The notes: generated from the letters alone by a model not told the origin. 64,000 nucleotides of DNA from Perca fluviatilis (GCF_010015445.1 NC_053114.1:18059724-18123723); one strand, 5' to 3'. Positions 1 through 13,737 are shown, numbered from the stretch's first letter. Numbers and translations: made by a program.

Positions 1-728
1 TGAAAAAAAGACAATCTTCTGCTAATGTATCTCCTTTATTACTCGTATTTATCACCAAGTGAGACGAGAAAGAAAAGGAGGGTGGGTGGCAGCAGCTCGG
101 CGCGTTGAATATGAACATAGTGAGTCACACATAACAGCCTGGGAGCTACAAACAGGGCAACCAAGCTTTCTCCCACCATATGTAGAAGTGTGGTTCTGTA
201 TGGATATGGTAAAACAGACCAGATTCCCATCTCCTCCGTCCTGTATCTGCAGCGTGAATCCCGCTTCAGGAGTTTCGTGTTCCCCTACAGCCTTCCTTGA
301 CTGCCGCTTTAATTTTTGATGAGTCTTGTAATAGCTAGAGCCGAATATATTGAGAAAGTGGCCTTTGTGTGCGCGGTGACAGGGGTGTTGGAGGGAAGAG
401 GAAGAAGAAGAGAAACCTCCCCCTCATTACCTTATCACCTCCAGCAAAGCAAGGTATTAAAGAAACACCTGTGGTTTGAGCAATGAGAGATCCAGAGCTT
501 TCCCCCTCCCTGCCTCTTCCTCTCACCATCAACTTGTCCTCCGTTTCTCTTTCACCCCCCTGCTGCTGCATCCCTTTCTGGCCTGGGGCATAATCTCTTC
601 CCCAGACAAAAAAACGAAAGGAAGAGATGCTGATATGTAATAAAGCAGGACTGATTCTGTTTGGGGCTGAAGCTGTAGTCAGGCAGGCGTTGGAGCCTGG
701 TTTGTTTCCTGCTTTTGCAGAGCAGAAT

Positions 729-730
<2 letters not shown>
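1..730. other. no gene recognised
   Basis: I see no gene, RNA or mobile-element signature here. The stretch has C/T-rich and G/A-rich patches leading into the (AG)n tract. The short open frames have no recognisable domain. Confidence 0.6.

Positions 731-792
<62 letters not shown>
731..792. repeat. (AG)31 microsatellite
   Basis: An uninterrupted AG dinucleotide tract of about 62 bp. The purine/pyrimidine strand asymmetry makes it a possible triplex-forming (H-DNA) tract. Open frames across it encode only Arg-Glu or Ser-Leu repeats and are not genes. Confidence 0.98.
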
Positions 793-797
<5 letters not shown>

Positions 798-957
798 CTG
801 TGCATTTCTACTTCAGAAAGATGAGATTAGTTATTAACAGATGCCTGCTAATGAAGTGTTGACAGGCAGGGTGAAGGGCCGGGCGAAGCTACTGTATGGG
901 AAATGATTGAAAGAGGAGGAGAAAAATGGATGGTGAACAGACCGATGAGGGCAAGGG

Positions 958-960
<3 letters not shown>

Positions 961-1006
<46 letters not shown>
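961..1006. repeat. (TG)23 microsatellite
   Basis: An uninterrupted TG tract of 46 bp ending in TGAGTGAG. Confidence 0.98.
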
Positions 1007-1008
<2 letters not shown>

Positions 1009-4000
1009 TGAGCCTAACTTAAGCTTCTGTTCTCCAACCTCAGAACTTGTGCTGTGCTCTGTCACCAGGGGAACAGATAGCTTTTAGCATGCTACCCTGA
1101 GGTGGAAAATACTGCTCAGCCCCTCTCTCTCCCTCTCCCTGTTACTCCCTCTTTCTTCCTCTCTCCTCGTTTCATCTTTCTCCTTCGAAGCATTTTGTTT
1201 TCCTTTGGTACCCCTGTGACACTTCTTTTTTTTTCCGAGGCAGGTTTGAGTTAGAATAAATGTATTTCTTCTCTCTTCTCATGCGGCTCCTGCTGCTGTG
1301 GACATAAACCTTCTCTATCCAGAGCAGTCAGTGCTGTCATTGAAACATATTACCTCTGTTTCCTGCTCTCCTCACACAGGTGGCATCGTACTTTCAAGGC
1401 TATAGATAAATAACAGGGATCATTTCACGTTGACAGTTTTTTTTTTTTCTCCTTTTTTTATGAAAACTTATCAGTATGTTTAACATTTCTATTGTTTCCT
1501 CCTGCGAGCAGATCTGAGCCGGATGGCAAACATCAGAGACAGATCCGGTGGGTGATGAAACACAAGGACACACAAGGTTGGTAGTTGGTATAGCTTGGGG
1601 TCTTGCAAGCTGTAGTCTGACAGAACAGGTAAAAGAGAGTTTCACTGTGCATTTTATGAAACAGGATGGATGCGCTGGAGAGAGGTAGCTGGTAGGAAAT
1701 TCAGCACAGGGACTTCAAAAAGAGATGGGTGCACACTATCGGCTCCCTGGTAGGTGCCCATTTGACAAAGAGCAGCCACTTACAACTTTTTATAGCTTCT
1801 ACCTACAGTACCTGCCCAGCTTGCTCACCTTCCAGTCCTACAGTACCTGTGCACATCACAGGAAGCTCATGATGATGATGGTGATCCCCCAGAAGATTGT
1901 TTCTAACACCGTCTCCCTCTGCTCCCTTTGTTCTCTGAAAATGAGCACCTAAGATCTGCCTCCTCCTCCTCCTCTGTTAGCGAACGAATGTACCGAGCAA
2001 CAGCAATTTCCTTGAGCAGGCATTGCCTCCTGCTGCTCCAGATTACAGCTCATTAGTAGCAGCGTCAGAGAGACAGCCCACACCATGCTTTCCCTCTGAT
2101 TCCTACATTGTTTCCTGTGATTCTGGTGTGGCGCGCCACAGTGACAAAAGTGGTGGTGGTTATCAGACTTTCGGGGTTCGAAAGGAGACAAAGACAGCAG
2201 TGAGGCGCGTGTTCACAGTTTGTCAGCAGCTGCTGAACATGTGAAGGAGTAATTTGGGGGACTGAAATGGCATTGAACTGAAAGGAAAGCTCCAGTGTTG
2301 GTAGGATATATGGGAGGAGATGTATGTCATGACTGAAGGCTGCATGTTGTGTTCCTCCATTGAGGTGAAAGTGACCTTCAGGTAGCTGTCAAGACAGAGA
2401 TACAATTTGACTTGGAGGAAGAGAAAGGATGACTATTTGTGTCTCCAGATTTGATTTACAATGGCAACACTGACAACACTTCCTGGAGAAATAGGGTTAT
2501 GAGGAGGTTATACAGGTCATGTACAGGGTCAGCAGCTTGATCTTTTTGGGTGAATAGGCTACCATTTGTGGGCTGCTTTGGCAGTTGAGCTCTTGTAATC
2601 AAGTCTGTCTTTTGTCTTTTGTTTGCAAGAATAAAACACGTTGAGAGCGCTTCTCTCCAACTGTCAGCTGTGCCAGGCAGTGCGTGGTAATTGCCATTGA
2701 GCAGCTTTGTGTTTCTGCGCATTCACATCCATTATCTATTTTTCTCTTCCTTCCTATTTCAGAGGACCGGTGGAGCTTGAGTACATCCCTCCAAAGTTCC
2801 AGTCTCTTCAGAATTCTTGGAAAAGTTTTGGCAAAGTTCCAAAAGAAAACAGATGCCAGATGTGTGTGCTGTATGTTCAGTCTCTTAAACTAAAACCCTT
2901 TTCTCTGCTTTTGTTTTGGTGTTTCCTGGGGAAAGTAATGCACACACAGGCTTATACGTTTCCATGTAAATCAGGACACAATAATTATTGTCATTATTTT
3001 TAAAGGAATTAATAGTTACAAGAGTTTATTTTTCAAAAGGAAGCAACAAAAAATATGATGCCTAGTATTTCACAAAATGACCAGTAACACAGCACTCACA
3101 CTGGCTGATTTTACACTGTAGCACAGTAAAGCAATACATCAGTGGTTGGAACTTCTGAGATGCAAATGAAGATCATGAAGAGTAAGAATCGACCACTCAG
3201 ATCAGGTCAGTTTCAGCTTACATCTTTTGCCTCTCCTTAAGGGGTAGGCCTCCGTTCATATACGGTTGGATGGTTTTTTTACATCCACTCTATCCACTGG
3301 GGCCCCTTTCAGACTGAATAAGCCAGGATGATAACCGTCTTGTGGGCAGTTGGGAGCAATGCAAATAAAAACAAAAGGCAATCAGTATGCCCTGTCCTCC
3401 TTCCGCCCACAAACACAGATCTGAGCCATGCTGCAGCACTGTACACTGCTGCCTGGAGCTGCTCTCATTCCACTATCCATATCCCAACATGACCTCTGAC
3501 CCTACAGTCATCCTGACAGGCGGAGCCTCTGACAGCACATCGCCTGATCTCATTTTGTCTCCATGAGCACTGGAGCATGAAGCATGCAATACGTCAGAAC
3601 TGAAATGCTGAGATTCTCAATGTCAACACAAATCAAACCTAACTAAACCAAAATTACATTATACTGACTGGCTTGGATTGTTTCAAATACACTGCAGTCT
3701 TTATTTTACAGTCAACTCAGCTGTCTTCTGTACTGTATCCTTAATAAGCACAAACTTTGATCATATATCTATATATGCATTTATATATATAAAAATACAT
3801 TATTTGTAGTATAAAGAGGGCTGAATAATTCACATTTTGATTCTGGTGGGGAAAAGCACAAATAAATCTTCAAAGTGTGACTTCAATTTCTCTGCATGTT
3901 CACACAGACCCAGGGCTATGAAATATGCTGCTTGTGTCTGCTCTGTGGGTCACAGTCAGCGGTTGGAGGATGAATTTTTTTTTTTTTTTTCTCTCATTTG

Positions 4001-5130
4001 TTCGGCTCTCCTCTCAGCCTAGGCTGGCCACTTCTTCAGCATACAACCTCAGCTCAGTTGACCCTGAAACAGCGAGTCTCACCTCAGACCGGCTTCGAGG
4101 TCAACCTATTTTGAACCTGAGCTGTGCAGACTGCCTAATGCTGCGCTCAAGAACCAAAACAATTCCTCCTAAATCGTTTCTTTTATAGTTGGAAAACTAG
4201 TTGCAGCTACTGTTGGTACAAGGTCAGATAATATAAATCTGAACTGAGGACCTTCATGAAGCAGCAGCGTCATCTCCAGAAGCTCGATGGCAGGCCTTCA
4301 CTCTCTGTCAGTTTTTCATTTTCTTGACTGGTAATCCAGTTTTCGAAAAATGGATCTGCCATGTACCAGGGTTTGTCTGCAGTTCCACCCCATCCCCCTC
4401 CCCACCAGTGACATCCCTTACCCCACATTACGTGTCAGCACACCCCGGACGCTCACTCGGTCACAATCTCGACATCTCCCATCTAAACAATGCTGTCGTC
4501 ATTTGTCAAACCCCTCTGTCTGTCTCCTCTCCCTGCATCTGCAGGAGGAGCTGAAGATGAGGTGTGATAGGTGCCTGTCAGGGCCCATGCATTAGAGCGC
4601 ACACGCATATACTGTGAACTGTGTGTGCTTGATAGAGACGGATGCCCTGTGCGTTTGAGCATTCCGAGGGAGTGAGTGCATGTGACAGACAGTCAATCAG
4701 CCCGTGATGAGAGGTAATCGCACAGTGAACAGATCAATTAGTTATTTTCTCAGGAGACAAACAGAAGAAAAACACCACTGTTCTCCAGGTAAATGATTTG
4801 CATTTCACCGCTCTTTCATCTCTCTCATCCTTCTTGTATCTTTATCGTTCTGTTTTCTTTCTTTCTTTCTCCCTCCTGTGCGTCTCCCTCTCTCCCGCTC
4901 CACTTTGAATTTGGCTGTTTGGTTGTTTATCTCTGCTCATTTCTCCTCCTGCCTCTCTCGTAGGGAGCGAGGAGGAGCTCCAGCCGATCAGGTCTGAGTA
5001 ATGGTAAATGAGCACAGCCTCTGAGCGACGAGAGCTCCGCTTGGCTGGGTCATTTATACTGGGCCTCGCCGAGAACAAACATATGTGTCTCAAAGCCATC
5101 AGAGACACTCCAAGGCTGGTTTGAGCAGGA
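1007..5130. other. no gene recognised; unique intergenic or intronic DNA
   Basis: No gene, RNA or delimited mobile element was recognised. The stretch contains pyrimidine-rich runs (about 1125-1190 and 4800-4900), scattered poly-T, and one splice-acceptor-like site at about 2762 followed by a short open frame that I rejected for lack of a donor. It also has a short interval (about 4775-4809) with both acceptor- and donor-like ends but only 35 bp between them. Confidence 0.5.
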
Positions 5131-5150
5131 ACACACACACACACACACAC
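5131..5150. repeat. (AC)10 microsatellite
   Basis: A short uninterrupted AC tract followed by ATACACAGAG. Confidence 0.95.
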
Positions 5151-5624
5151 ATACACAGAGGTAAACAGCAAGCACACTTAAGAACGTGCTGTGTTTCAAG
5201 TGCAAGACATCCTGAAGGTCAAAACTCACATTTTCTCTGTTTTACTGTCGGACATGTGGAGGAAGAGCGAGTGACGTGACCTAACATGGGTGTAGTGTCA
5301 TCAAAGATCCATTTTCTTGTTTTCCCTTTTCGTTTTCCTGCTGCCCATTCAGCCACTGTCAGCTCACATCAGCGGCTTGAATTGGTGGATTTGGGGTTGT
5401 TATGCATGTAGGTCATGTGCTGTTTTTGTTGTTGTTGTGTTTACTAGATGTAGCAGCGGACATTCCCTGAGGTTGCAGAAATGTGGTACGGTCTCGGCTC
5501 TCGCTGGAGATCGCTCTGTCCTTCACACCCACTTAGAGCCAGATTCAGTCAGTGCTTGTTGGAGCAATTTTACACAGCAGTCTTTATTTACAGGAATGCC
5601 ACCCTGCATAGACACGCACATGTA

Positions 5625-5636
5625 CCCCCCCCCCCC
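5625..5636. repeat. C12 homopolymer
   Basis: Twelve consecutive C residues after an AC/TG-rich segment. Confidence 0.95.
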
Positions 5637-6343
5637 ACCACCTCGCCCCAACCATGCAACCAACAAATGTTGCCCTACTTATCGCATGTTGTCACATGCC
5701 CTTACAAACCCTACACACATAAATATGACCATGTGCTTCTCACTAATGCAAAAAGCATGTGCCATCTCATTTTCAGTTAACCACACATCCTTCTTATGTT
5801 GTGTTGTCAACTGATGTTTCTCAGGCATCCTCATTCCTCCAGGGCTGGCCGAGCATGCTCTATTCCTGTTTTCAGTCCATCTTCTTCTTCTGTGTGTTGA
5901 CAGGACCACCTGGTGCTGCTACTGGTTTCTCGATTTTGGATTATCCCGCATAACAATGGGCCAAAGGACAGTTTGGACCAGTTCCACTCCTGAGTTGCCA
6001 GGGACCGCTCTGCCTCTTGCCCTTCAGAGACAGTGGCTCTCCTCCCCATCGTGCACACATGGACGCATGGCCACTCTGGTACGATGCTCCCCCTCACACT
6101 CATTCAAACTGTTAATTAACGTGTCCGACCTTGTGTTTATGGCCATCCAGTGGCCCACAAGGGAGTCAGTGAAGTCTACTCTTGTTGTGAAACACACACA
6201 CACACGTTTACAAGCACACAGTGGGAAAAAACTAATGAATTTCGGTGATAATAAAAAACACAATAAAAACCTCAAACAAAGGAAATGTCTGAAGGGAAGA
6301 AAAGCCCGATTTCAACTTGGTGTGAGCTGAATAAGTATATGCA

Positions 6344-6346
<3 letters not shown>

Positions 6347-6410
<64 letters not shown>
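6347..6410. repeat. (GT)32 microsatellite
   Basis: A 64-bp uninterrupted GT tract followed by an imperfect CTGTGTTTGTGTTTGTG extension. The Cys-Val or His-Thr open frames that cross it are artefacts of the dinucleotide repeat. Confidence 0.98.
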
Positions 6411-6411
<1 letters not shown>

Positions 6412-8547
6412 TGTGTTTGTGTTTGTGTACACGTAACGGTGAACCCTTGTGTAAAATGGAAAAGACAGTTGCCGATGCTCTTTTACCTCACAGTGACCAA
6501 TAACTATAAGGCTGTACACTGTGTGTCTGCAGAATGTCTCTTTGCATATGCCGTGACATCTCTACAGCCTAAGGCAACACTGGAATATACTGTATGGCCT
6601 TCAGGTGTCCAGGCACACTCTTTACTGTATGATAGTCTAAAACAGCATTACTGGGGTGGAGTGGACGCTCAGATCACACTGCAACTGTCAGAGTCATGAC
6701 CCAACTGGAATAGACTGAAACCCGTGAAATAGAACCAGCCTCTCACCGTCTGAACCCCGAACCAAATCTGTCACTCAAACTGCAAACGGAGACCGCAGAG
6801 AGGTAAGAGGAGAGAAGAGAAAAGAGATAGATTCCTGGATAGAGAAATGAGGTGAGAAACGGGGAGCAAGAAAGAGAGGAGAAGAATCTGGAATTGTGAA
6901 TATGAGAGAGGACAGTAATACAAAATGAGCAAGCAATTTTTGTTTGTTTGTGTTGATGCTCCATCACTGAGTTCCACTGTTACATGTTGTTGCATGGAGA
7001 AACAGGACAGCTCCACATGATGCAGAACTGAAAAGGTGCTTTACATGCTTTACAATGTATGACCATTACAGAAATCAAAATGAGTTGCTCTCTCGTAGAA
7101 TAGCCATTTGAAATTTGAAACTTTTATTAAAAAAAATAAATAAAAAATGCTACAGTTTAAGTGGAATAAACTGGAGATGGTGCTGCTGCTATTGCTATTC
7201 AGCCCTTCCTCTCGTAATTGTAGTATCAAGAGGGAGCAGCTTGTGGCCAGATGTCATGGGAAGACAGTATTTCCCATTTATTATTCACACACGGAATAGA
7301 AACTGCAGGAAGTAGAGGTTTATTATGATGGGGGAAAGTTTGGGAGGGGAAAGAGAGGTTGAGAGAGAGAGTGAGACAGACAAAAGGAGCAGGGTGGCAG
7401 GGAAAGTAAATTTTCATCGCTGTTGTTACTGTGTTGTGCTGCAGCTGGTGATGAATGACAGACAGAGAGCTCTCAGCTGGAGGAGGATGGCTAATGGAAT
7501 TGTACCGCATCAGCCCCGAGATTCACGAGGAGAACACACTAGGTTACTATTATTCTTTCTAAATGCCATGCCTTGTTAGGGACATCCTACTTCACACACA
7601 GAGTGATGGAAAAAAAAGCCCTCCAAAAAAGATTTGGATTTCATATTCTCTGGGTTGACTCCTTCTGTTTTGATTCATTGTGGAATTAGCTACAAAGAAA
7701 GAGGCGGTATCTAGCCCAGATCATGACTCTGCTTCATTTTCAGCCCAAAAATATGTTGTTTCGTCCAGTCAGAGAGTTTGCATTTGGATTGTGTAAGCCA
7801 TCTACCGCAGATTAGTTTCATTCTGTTCTTCGATGATGACAAATACTGCAGGCACAAAGCAGGCAGGTGGAAAGAGGACCTAAAAAGTGTGCTGTGTGTT
7901 GATTCAGTTTGAAGTGTAATTCTACACTGATAATGTTTAGCAGAGCGTGAGACCGGCTGAGATGAGAATGCCTTCATATGTCGCTTTCTCCTGGCTGTCT
8001 GTGCTTGTATCCTTAAAGTCTACACTGTGCCCAAGTGTACCCTTCAACTGACCACAGCGCTTTCTTCATCATTTACTGTATTCACTGCAGGCATTATGAA
8101 CTGTTTAATCAAAGCAAACAGGCAGAGTGGATGAAGTCATCAGACATAGTAGCATTGATTCTTCCCATTAAATTCTCCCCTCCCTCCCTCCCTCACTCCT
8201 ATGTCCCACTGTTTCTCCAGTTGAATGAGTTGTGGCCAGTGGCCGAGCAATGATAGACAGATCATTACTCTGCACTGAGTATGCCAAGTGAGCAAGGACA
8301 GAGAAAGCAGAGAAGAAGAAAATGAAGACAAAGACATCAATTTATCATAAATGCTAAACTGAAGCTAGTCTCTGGGTGTTTCACAGTCTGTCTTGGTATT
8401 TCACATCCCCCACACTGCACTATATTCTTCATTCTCCAGTCTGCAGCTCTAACCTCTTTAGAGGATATTATGGTCCCTTGCCATCAGGAAAGCCCATTAC
8501 TCCATCGACAAAGCTTTATCCATAGAGGTATAGCTTTACTTTTCCAC

Positions 8548-8550
<3 letters not shown>
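6411..8550. other. no gene recognised
   Basis: No gene, RNA or delimited repeat was seen. The A-rich patch near 7128-7148 and purine-rich patches near 6790-6890 and 7325-7400 are compositional only. Confidence 0.5.

Positions 8551-8579
<29 letters not shown>
8551..8579. repeat. (GT)n microsatellite
   Basis: A GT tract of about 29 bp that decays into GTGCGTGCGTGCCTGCGTGT. Confidence 0.95.
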
Positions 8580-8583
<4 letters not shown>

Positions 8584-10160
8584 CGTGCCTGCGTGTGTGC
8601 ATATATAACCGGAACCTTTACAGTTGTGGAGGGTAATGCCTGTAACAGTGTAAATTCATGTTTGCCGGAATGGAAGCTCAAGACAGTGAGATAGGATCCA
8701 TGTCAAGATTAGAAGTTGATCTGTCATGGCAGAATAATTGTTGTTGCACAAAAAGATCCCACAAAAATATTTTCAGGCATGTAAAACATTTTTTGAGAGT
8801 TGGCAAATTTCAGTATGCAAACAACCTCCTCTTTTCCAAGGTCTTATTCTTACTGATTAACTTTCTTTGCACCTTCATTTTACAATCAAGACAGCGACTG
8901 TTTCTTGTTGTTTGATTTGGCCTCTTATCCAAAATGAAGTCCGATAACATATTGTGAGCTATACTGATGCAGTATACTCTTCTCTCTTTTTTTTCTGTCT
9001 GTCTTTTCTCTTTCTCTCTCTCGACATGAAGCCAAATTGGCCTTCACTTGAGGTAATGAAGCCACTCCATCTTCTACATGTACCTCCACCAGCCTGCCGC
9101 CCACCTCCCAGTTCCTCCCTGAAAGGACAATAGAACACAGTTGTGGTCGAGCTACACTGAACAGCTTAAGGACAGCATTAGATCTTACTGTATCTTTTTG
9201 TCTTAAGCTTGTTGTTTACATAATAGCTCACAGTAGCTCATAACCAGCATCGTGGAAAATACACTCATCTCGTGTCACTGATTCTCTATCACTGAATATT
9301 CTGTTGTCTTCAGTCATGTTGGATTGTTCTCCACCAGATGACCTTGAGATCCTTCAGCCTCACAGGCAGAATGAGAGGTCCTCTGGGGAGCCTCTCTGTC
9401 TCTTACTGCAGTTCCTCACCAAGCAAGTCATCCATATGGCCATGGCTCCGTAGACCCAACACTCCACCACTGAGGAGCTTTATGGGCATAAACGACAGCA
9501 AGATAAATTCCTTTTCGGGGGCTGATAAAATCTCTCTAGTCATCCATTTACTATATGGCCAAAGCTGCTTGTGCTCCAGCTGCCTCCCTGTCCCTCCAAA
9601 TGTCTGTTTTTGCTCTCCAAAAGTGAGCTGAGTGGGGTCGTGGCATCGGCAGGGGCAGCATCTGCCAGCGAGGAAGGGGCCAAGGAGAGTGAGTTCCTCC
9701 TGTTTGTCTCCACTGTCTCCAAGCCCCCAACCATATTCTTCCTGCTAATTAACCTGCTGACGCCTCCTTACTGTTTACATTTGGGGGGGTTGGTGGAAGG
9801 ACAGCGTGCAGCAAGTGGGGAAGGAAGGACAGCTGACAACCTGAGCTCTGAAGCTTGAGGATTAATTATGCTCTGTCTCATTGTCTGGCCACATGTATGC
9901 ACATACATGCACTTAGCTGCCTTGCAATGCATTCTGCATTTTTACAGATTTTAACCTATTAGTGCTGTTCTAAAGTCAGTGGATTTTCCGGCAGGTGAGG
10001 TTTCTTTCTGTCTGATCCAGCACCAACATGGAACAGGAAACATAGGAGAGCTTGAGAAACTAGAAGAGTGAGCAAAAGTGATTCAACCAATTTCCAAACT
10101 CTCAACAAAAACCACAAGTGCTTCATCAAATCACATGTGATCAAGGAAGATGGTGGTACC
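8580..10160. other. no gene recognised; possible conserved non-coding DNA
   Basis: No gene or mobile element was recognised. The part from about 9330 to 9740 is balanced in base composition and free of simple repeats. Nothing in it decides between unique neutral DNA and a regulatory element without cross-species alignment. Confidence 0.4.
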
Positions 10161-10168
10161 ATGGCAAT

Positions 10169-10515
10169 TTAGGGGCTGGAATCACCAGAGGCCCCACGAT
10201 ACGATATGATCACGAAACTCGATACGATGTTTTAGCTATTTTAATTATATTATTTTATATATTTAATTATTCAATATTTTGCAATTTATTACCTGTTTTC
10301 CAACTTCAAATTATGTCCACAAACGACAACTTTGTCAACATCTGTTTTATCTAAAAAACATACATTTCTCTGTTTGTTAATCATCATTAAATTCTTATGT
10401 GCAATTTATATAATAAAAGATTGATTCTTGGCGCCCATGTATCGATACAGTATTGCCACGGAAAATATTGCAATACTTTGCTGTACCCCCCCACACACAC
10501 ACACACACACCCCTA
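10169..10515. mobile_element. hAT-type MITE with 8-bp TSD ATGGCAAT
   Basis: A 347-bp non-autonomous element. The left end is TTAGGGGCTGG and the right end is CACCCCTA, giving short TIRs of the TAGGGG/CCCCTA kind. Perfect 8-bp direct repeats ATGGCAAT flank it at 10161-10168 and 10516-10523, and an 8-bp TSD is the hallmark of hAT transposition. The inside is AT-rich, with CGATACGATA-type motifs near the left end and ATCGATACAG near the right, and it has no coding capacity. A (CA)10 tract (10492-10511) has grown within a few bases of the right terminus. Confidence 0.9.
10492..10511. repeat. (CA)10 inside the right end of the MITE
   Basis: A CA tract that follows a C7 run and sits almost against the right TIR of the hAT-type MITE. 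Confidence 0.95.
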
Positions 10516-10523
10516 ATGGCAAT

Positions 10524-13500
10524 GATGCCACACACCGCGAGGTTAGAGATGCAGATGGCAAAACTGGCTTTGACTCCCTCAGCTTTAGGTTGCCAGGCTT
10601 GGAGCTGGAGATTAGAAAATGTTCCACAGTCCAAGTGCTAACCTCTTTAGCATCAAAGTTCAATCATTTTTTTGCCAGGGGCCCATTAGCATCCATTCTG
10701 ACTTTTCCACTTTGTGGTGAGAGCAAGTACTTTTGTTCATCCTTATGAAAATGAGTTCCTGAAGGTAATTGCATCCGTGTTGCATTCAGCGTGCTGTTCA
10801 TTAGGAGAAGGAGTTATAAATGGGAGCTCTCACAGCGTATGTTCACGTCAGGCTCTGCTGCTCACTCTGCCACCATGGGCGACACGCACATCGCTCACTC
10901 CCTTGCAGGAACAGGCAAATATATATGGCTGCACCCTGCCAGCGGGAACGAAAATGGGAAGGCGGGGGATGCTGGGGGGGGTGGAGCAGGAACGAGGAAA
11001 CAGAAGCGGCAAGGCCAAAGAGAGATAGAAATAACAACAGGATCAGAGATGACAACTTGGAAGATAAAACTGAGCAAAGAAAAAAGTTTTTTGACTGGTG
11101 ATGGGGAATGATGAAGAGGTGGAATAAGGAGAAGGAAAGGGAGGTGTAATAAAGTAGGCAGACGGGCAGGAGAAGTTTCCAGCCCTCCACCCATCAGAGA
11201 GTTCGGCTGTTCAGATGTTTGGTTGGCGGTAAAGGCAGACAGACAGATTGCAGCCAATGATATGTGTTGGGAACATCTCAGAGATGGGCTAATGACAGGA
11301 GGGGAGAAGCTGGCAGATGGCTCCCGTCAGGGAGATGAGCTTGCAATACTGTCCCAGTGGTCTGGGCTGAGACTGCACGAACATTTGGGAATGAAGGGAA
11401 TAAGTAATGGTTAGTATAAAGGGAGAAGCTGATCAGGGAAGGTGGGGGCAGACTGTCCTCTGCTAGACCTCCTGTTTCAAAGAAAAGAACGAAACTTAGT
11501 TAATGATGCTCATTCAATGCCCTTTCCCATTTTTTTTTGTGTGGGTGCATGTTGGTTCAGTCAGTCTTGGGTGAGTATGAGGGTGAAAAGTTTGGCATGG
11601 GCAAGTTACATAAAAAAGTACTGAATTAATCATTATTCACCGAAGATGATCACAATAGTAAAAGTAATTAGTTATATTACTCATTACATTACTTCCCTCA
11701 CTCCGTCCAGCTCTGGCAAAAGGTGCCTTCGCACAACCTCGAAGTCACCACTGAAGTCCTATCCCGAATAAACAGTATATAATGCAATTGCTGAATTTAA
11801 AATTGTAATCCTTTACACTGCTTGCTGATGAAAAAAGTCCTTCACACTCGTCAGTCCCTACGTTGTTTTTCTTTGCTTCTCAGTCCTTCCCTCTCCAGTC
11901 TCTACAAAGAGTCAGCCGATGAAGGGGTGCAAGTGGCAGTTTCTGTCAGTCCTTCCTTAGTATTCCAGCATGTGTCATCTACTCATGTGAGCCTGCCTGT
12001 ATTCCCCTGAGTAGCAGCTAAACAGATCATAATTGACTAATCTGTTTCCGGCTCCTCTTGTCTGTCATCTGCGTCGCTTTAGTTGGATGTTGTGTGACTG
12101 TCCACGTCTGTGATGCTCAGCTCTGTTGAAGGACTCTGGATGAGAGGGCTTCAGATCAGCTGTCAATATGGCAAGGAAACTGAGAGACTAGTAACTGATT
12201 GACAGTGACAGTGTCTCATGGGCGGATCAGAAACAATACTCAAATCACAGACAGCACCAACGCTGAAACTAAATCTATTGTTTATTTTCACAGTAATGCA
12301 TCACACCACACAGGGCATGTCAGTATCCGCCTTCTTAACTTGCCAGTGTGTTATGTGGAGTAATGCTTGTGTATCATCATGTGCATAAACCAAAAAAAGT
12401 TTACATTTATTTTTGTAATGAGTGCTGGGTGAGTTGTTTTTTTCCTTTGGAGTTAGCAGCATGCTATGTAGAATAAGGAAAAGGAGACAAGAAACAACAC
12501 AAGAGACATCTCCTTTCCTCCAGCTATCATCCTCTAATCCTCTCAATCTCTTTATCGTCTCTGTATCGGAAACTTTGTGTTTTTTGGCCCAAGACAAGAA
12601 GTCTGCAGAGCAGGATATATAGTAAGATGAGAGAGTGGCTAATCTGCGTTCATTACATTCAAAATGATCTTGAGTGAGTCATTCCTAGTGGCCCTCTTAC
12701 TACACCCTGACAGGGTTGTGTGGGTGGATGACTCTGACTGTGTCCGACAACTGCTGCTGGCTTATGCATTTATCCGACGCCATTGCACCACAATGAGAGG
12801 AAGTACTTTCTAATGCAATAGGGAAATGGTCATTAGTTTGGCAGCTTTATCATCATTATGAGGCTTAAATAGGTCAGCCACTGGCTTCAGGAGGGCTAAG
12901 AGACTCTTGTTTCTGGAAGGAGGTAGGAGATTGTTGTGGGCATTAATGCCCATGGTTTACGATTATTCATTAGCAATCATTTAAAAGGGAATTTCTCAAT
13001 TAAACTTTGATCAGTTTAATAAGTGAACATAGATTTATTGTTATTAGCTGTTGTATAGCAGTGACCCAGTGTTTGTGGATTGCAGCTTGCTTGCTGAGAT
13101 GACAAAGGACCGTAAGAGAACTAAGATATGATAAAAGTCCATTTATATGCAACCACCATCGCATATACCCATACAAACTATTCCCCTCTGGCAAAACATA
13201 GCCTGGGATATGCTTTGCTCTCTGAGACAGTAAAGGTGCTGAGGGAGCAAACATAAATTTCATTTCACACACCAATCATAGCTTTATTTGACTTCACCTG
13301 TTTGATAATGCTCACACTGTGGCTTATTTTCTGGGCTGAATAGCATTCTTTATGGCCTAAACAATAATAGAGACAAAATATGGATTAGATATAAATTCAT
13401 CCTACACTGTGAATGAGTGTACTGAAATGTGCATATAAATATGTATTTTCCTCAGCCATGGGGATAAACAGGTCTGTATATTTAGAAGAATTTGCTTATT

Positions 13501-13632
13501 ATTATTCAAGCATGAGATTCATCTCAGGGTGCTTCACCCTGATAGAAAGCAGTGCTATTTGATGTTCACAGTCAAGATAAAAGAGTCATTGTTTTGTGTT
13601 TGTGCCCATCAAAAAATAACTGTAATTTCTCT
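10524..13632. other. no gene recognised
   Basis: No gene, RNA or delimited element was seen. The segment from about 12820 to 13040 is AT-rich with several TTAAT/ATTA homeodomain-like cores and no simple repeats. It could be a conserved non-coding element, but I cannot test this. A segment near 11640-11700 resembles worn DNA-transposon sequence (AGTAATTAGTTATATTACTC), but no ends are visible. Confidence 0.4.
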
Positions 13633-13670
13633 CCCCCCCCCCCAATCTCACACACACACACACACACACA

Positions 13671-13733
<63 letters not shown>
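13633..13733. repeat. C11 run plus (CA)n microsatellite
   Basis: Eleven C residues (13633-13643), a short linker, then CA repeats from 13649 to 13733 interrupted by one GA at about 13671. Confidence 0.98.

Positions 13734-13737
<4 letters not shown>

Noticed and set aside
2762..2893. Possible exon after TTCCTTCCTATTTCAG with open frame GPVELEYIPPKFQSLQ.
   Set aside because: The acceptor is reasonable, but no donor follows at the end of the plausible coding part, and the peptide is not recognised.
4775..4809. 35-bp block between TATTTTCTCAG and GTAAATG that could be a micro-exon.
   Set aside because: Too short to judge; no neighbouring exon and no known peptide.
6285..6699. Open frames rich in Cys-Val or Thr-His.
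   Set aside because: They translate the (GT)n tract; the same happens at 13529-13833, 24174-24362, 30570-30952, 35780-35962 and 42832-43083.
9540..9858. Overlapping frames on both strands in a balanced-composition segment.
   Set aside because: No domain, no splice sites in phase, and both strands are equally open; the segment was kept only as possible non-coding conservation.
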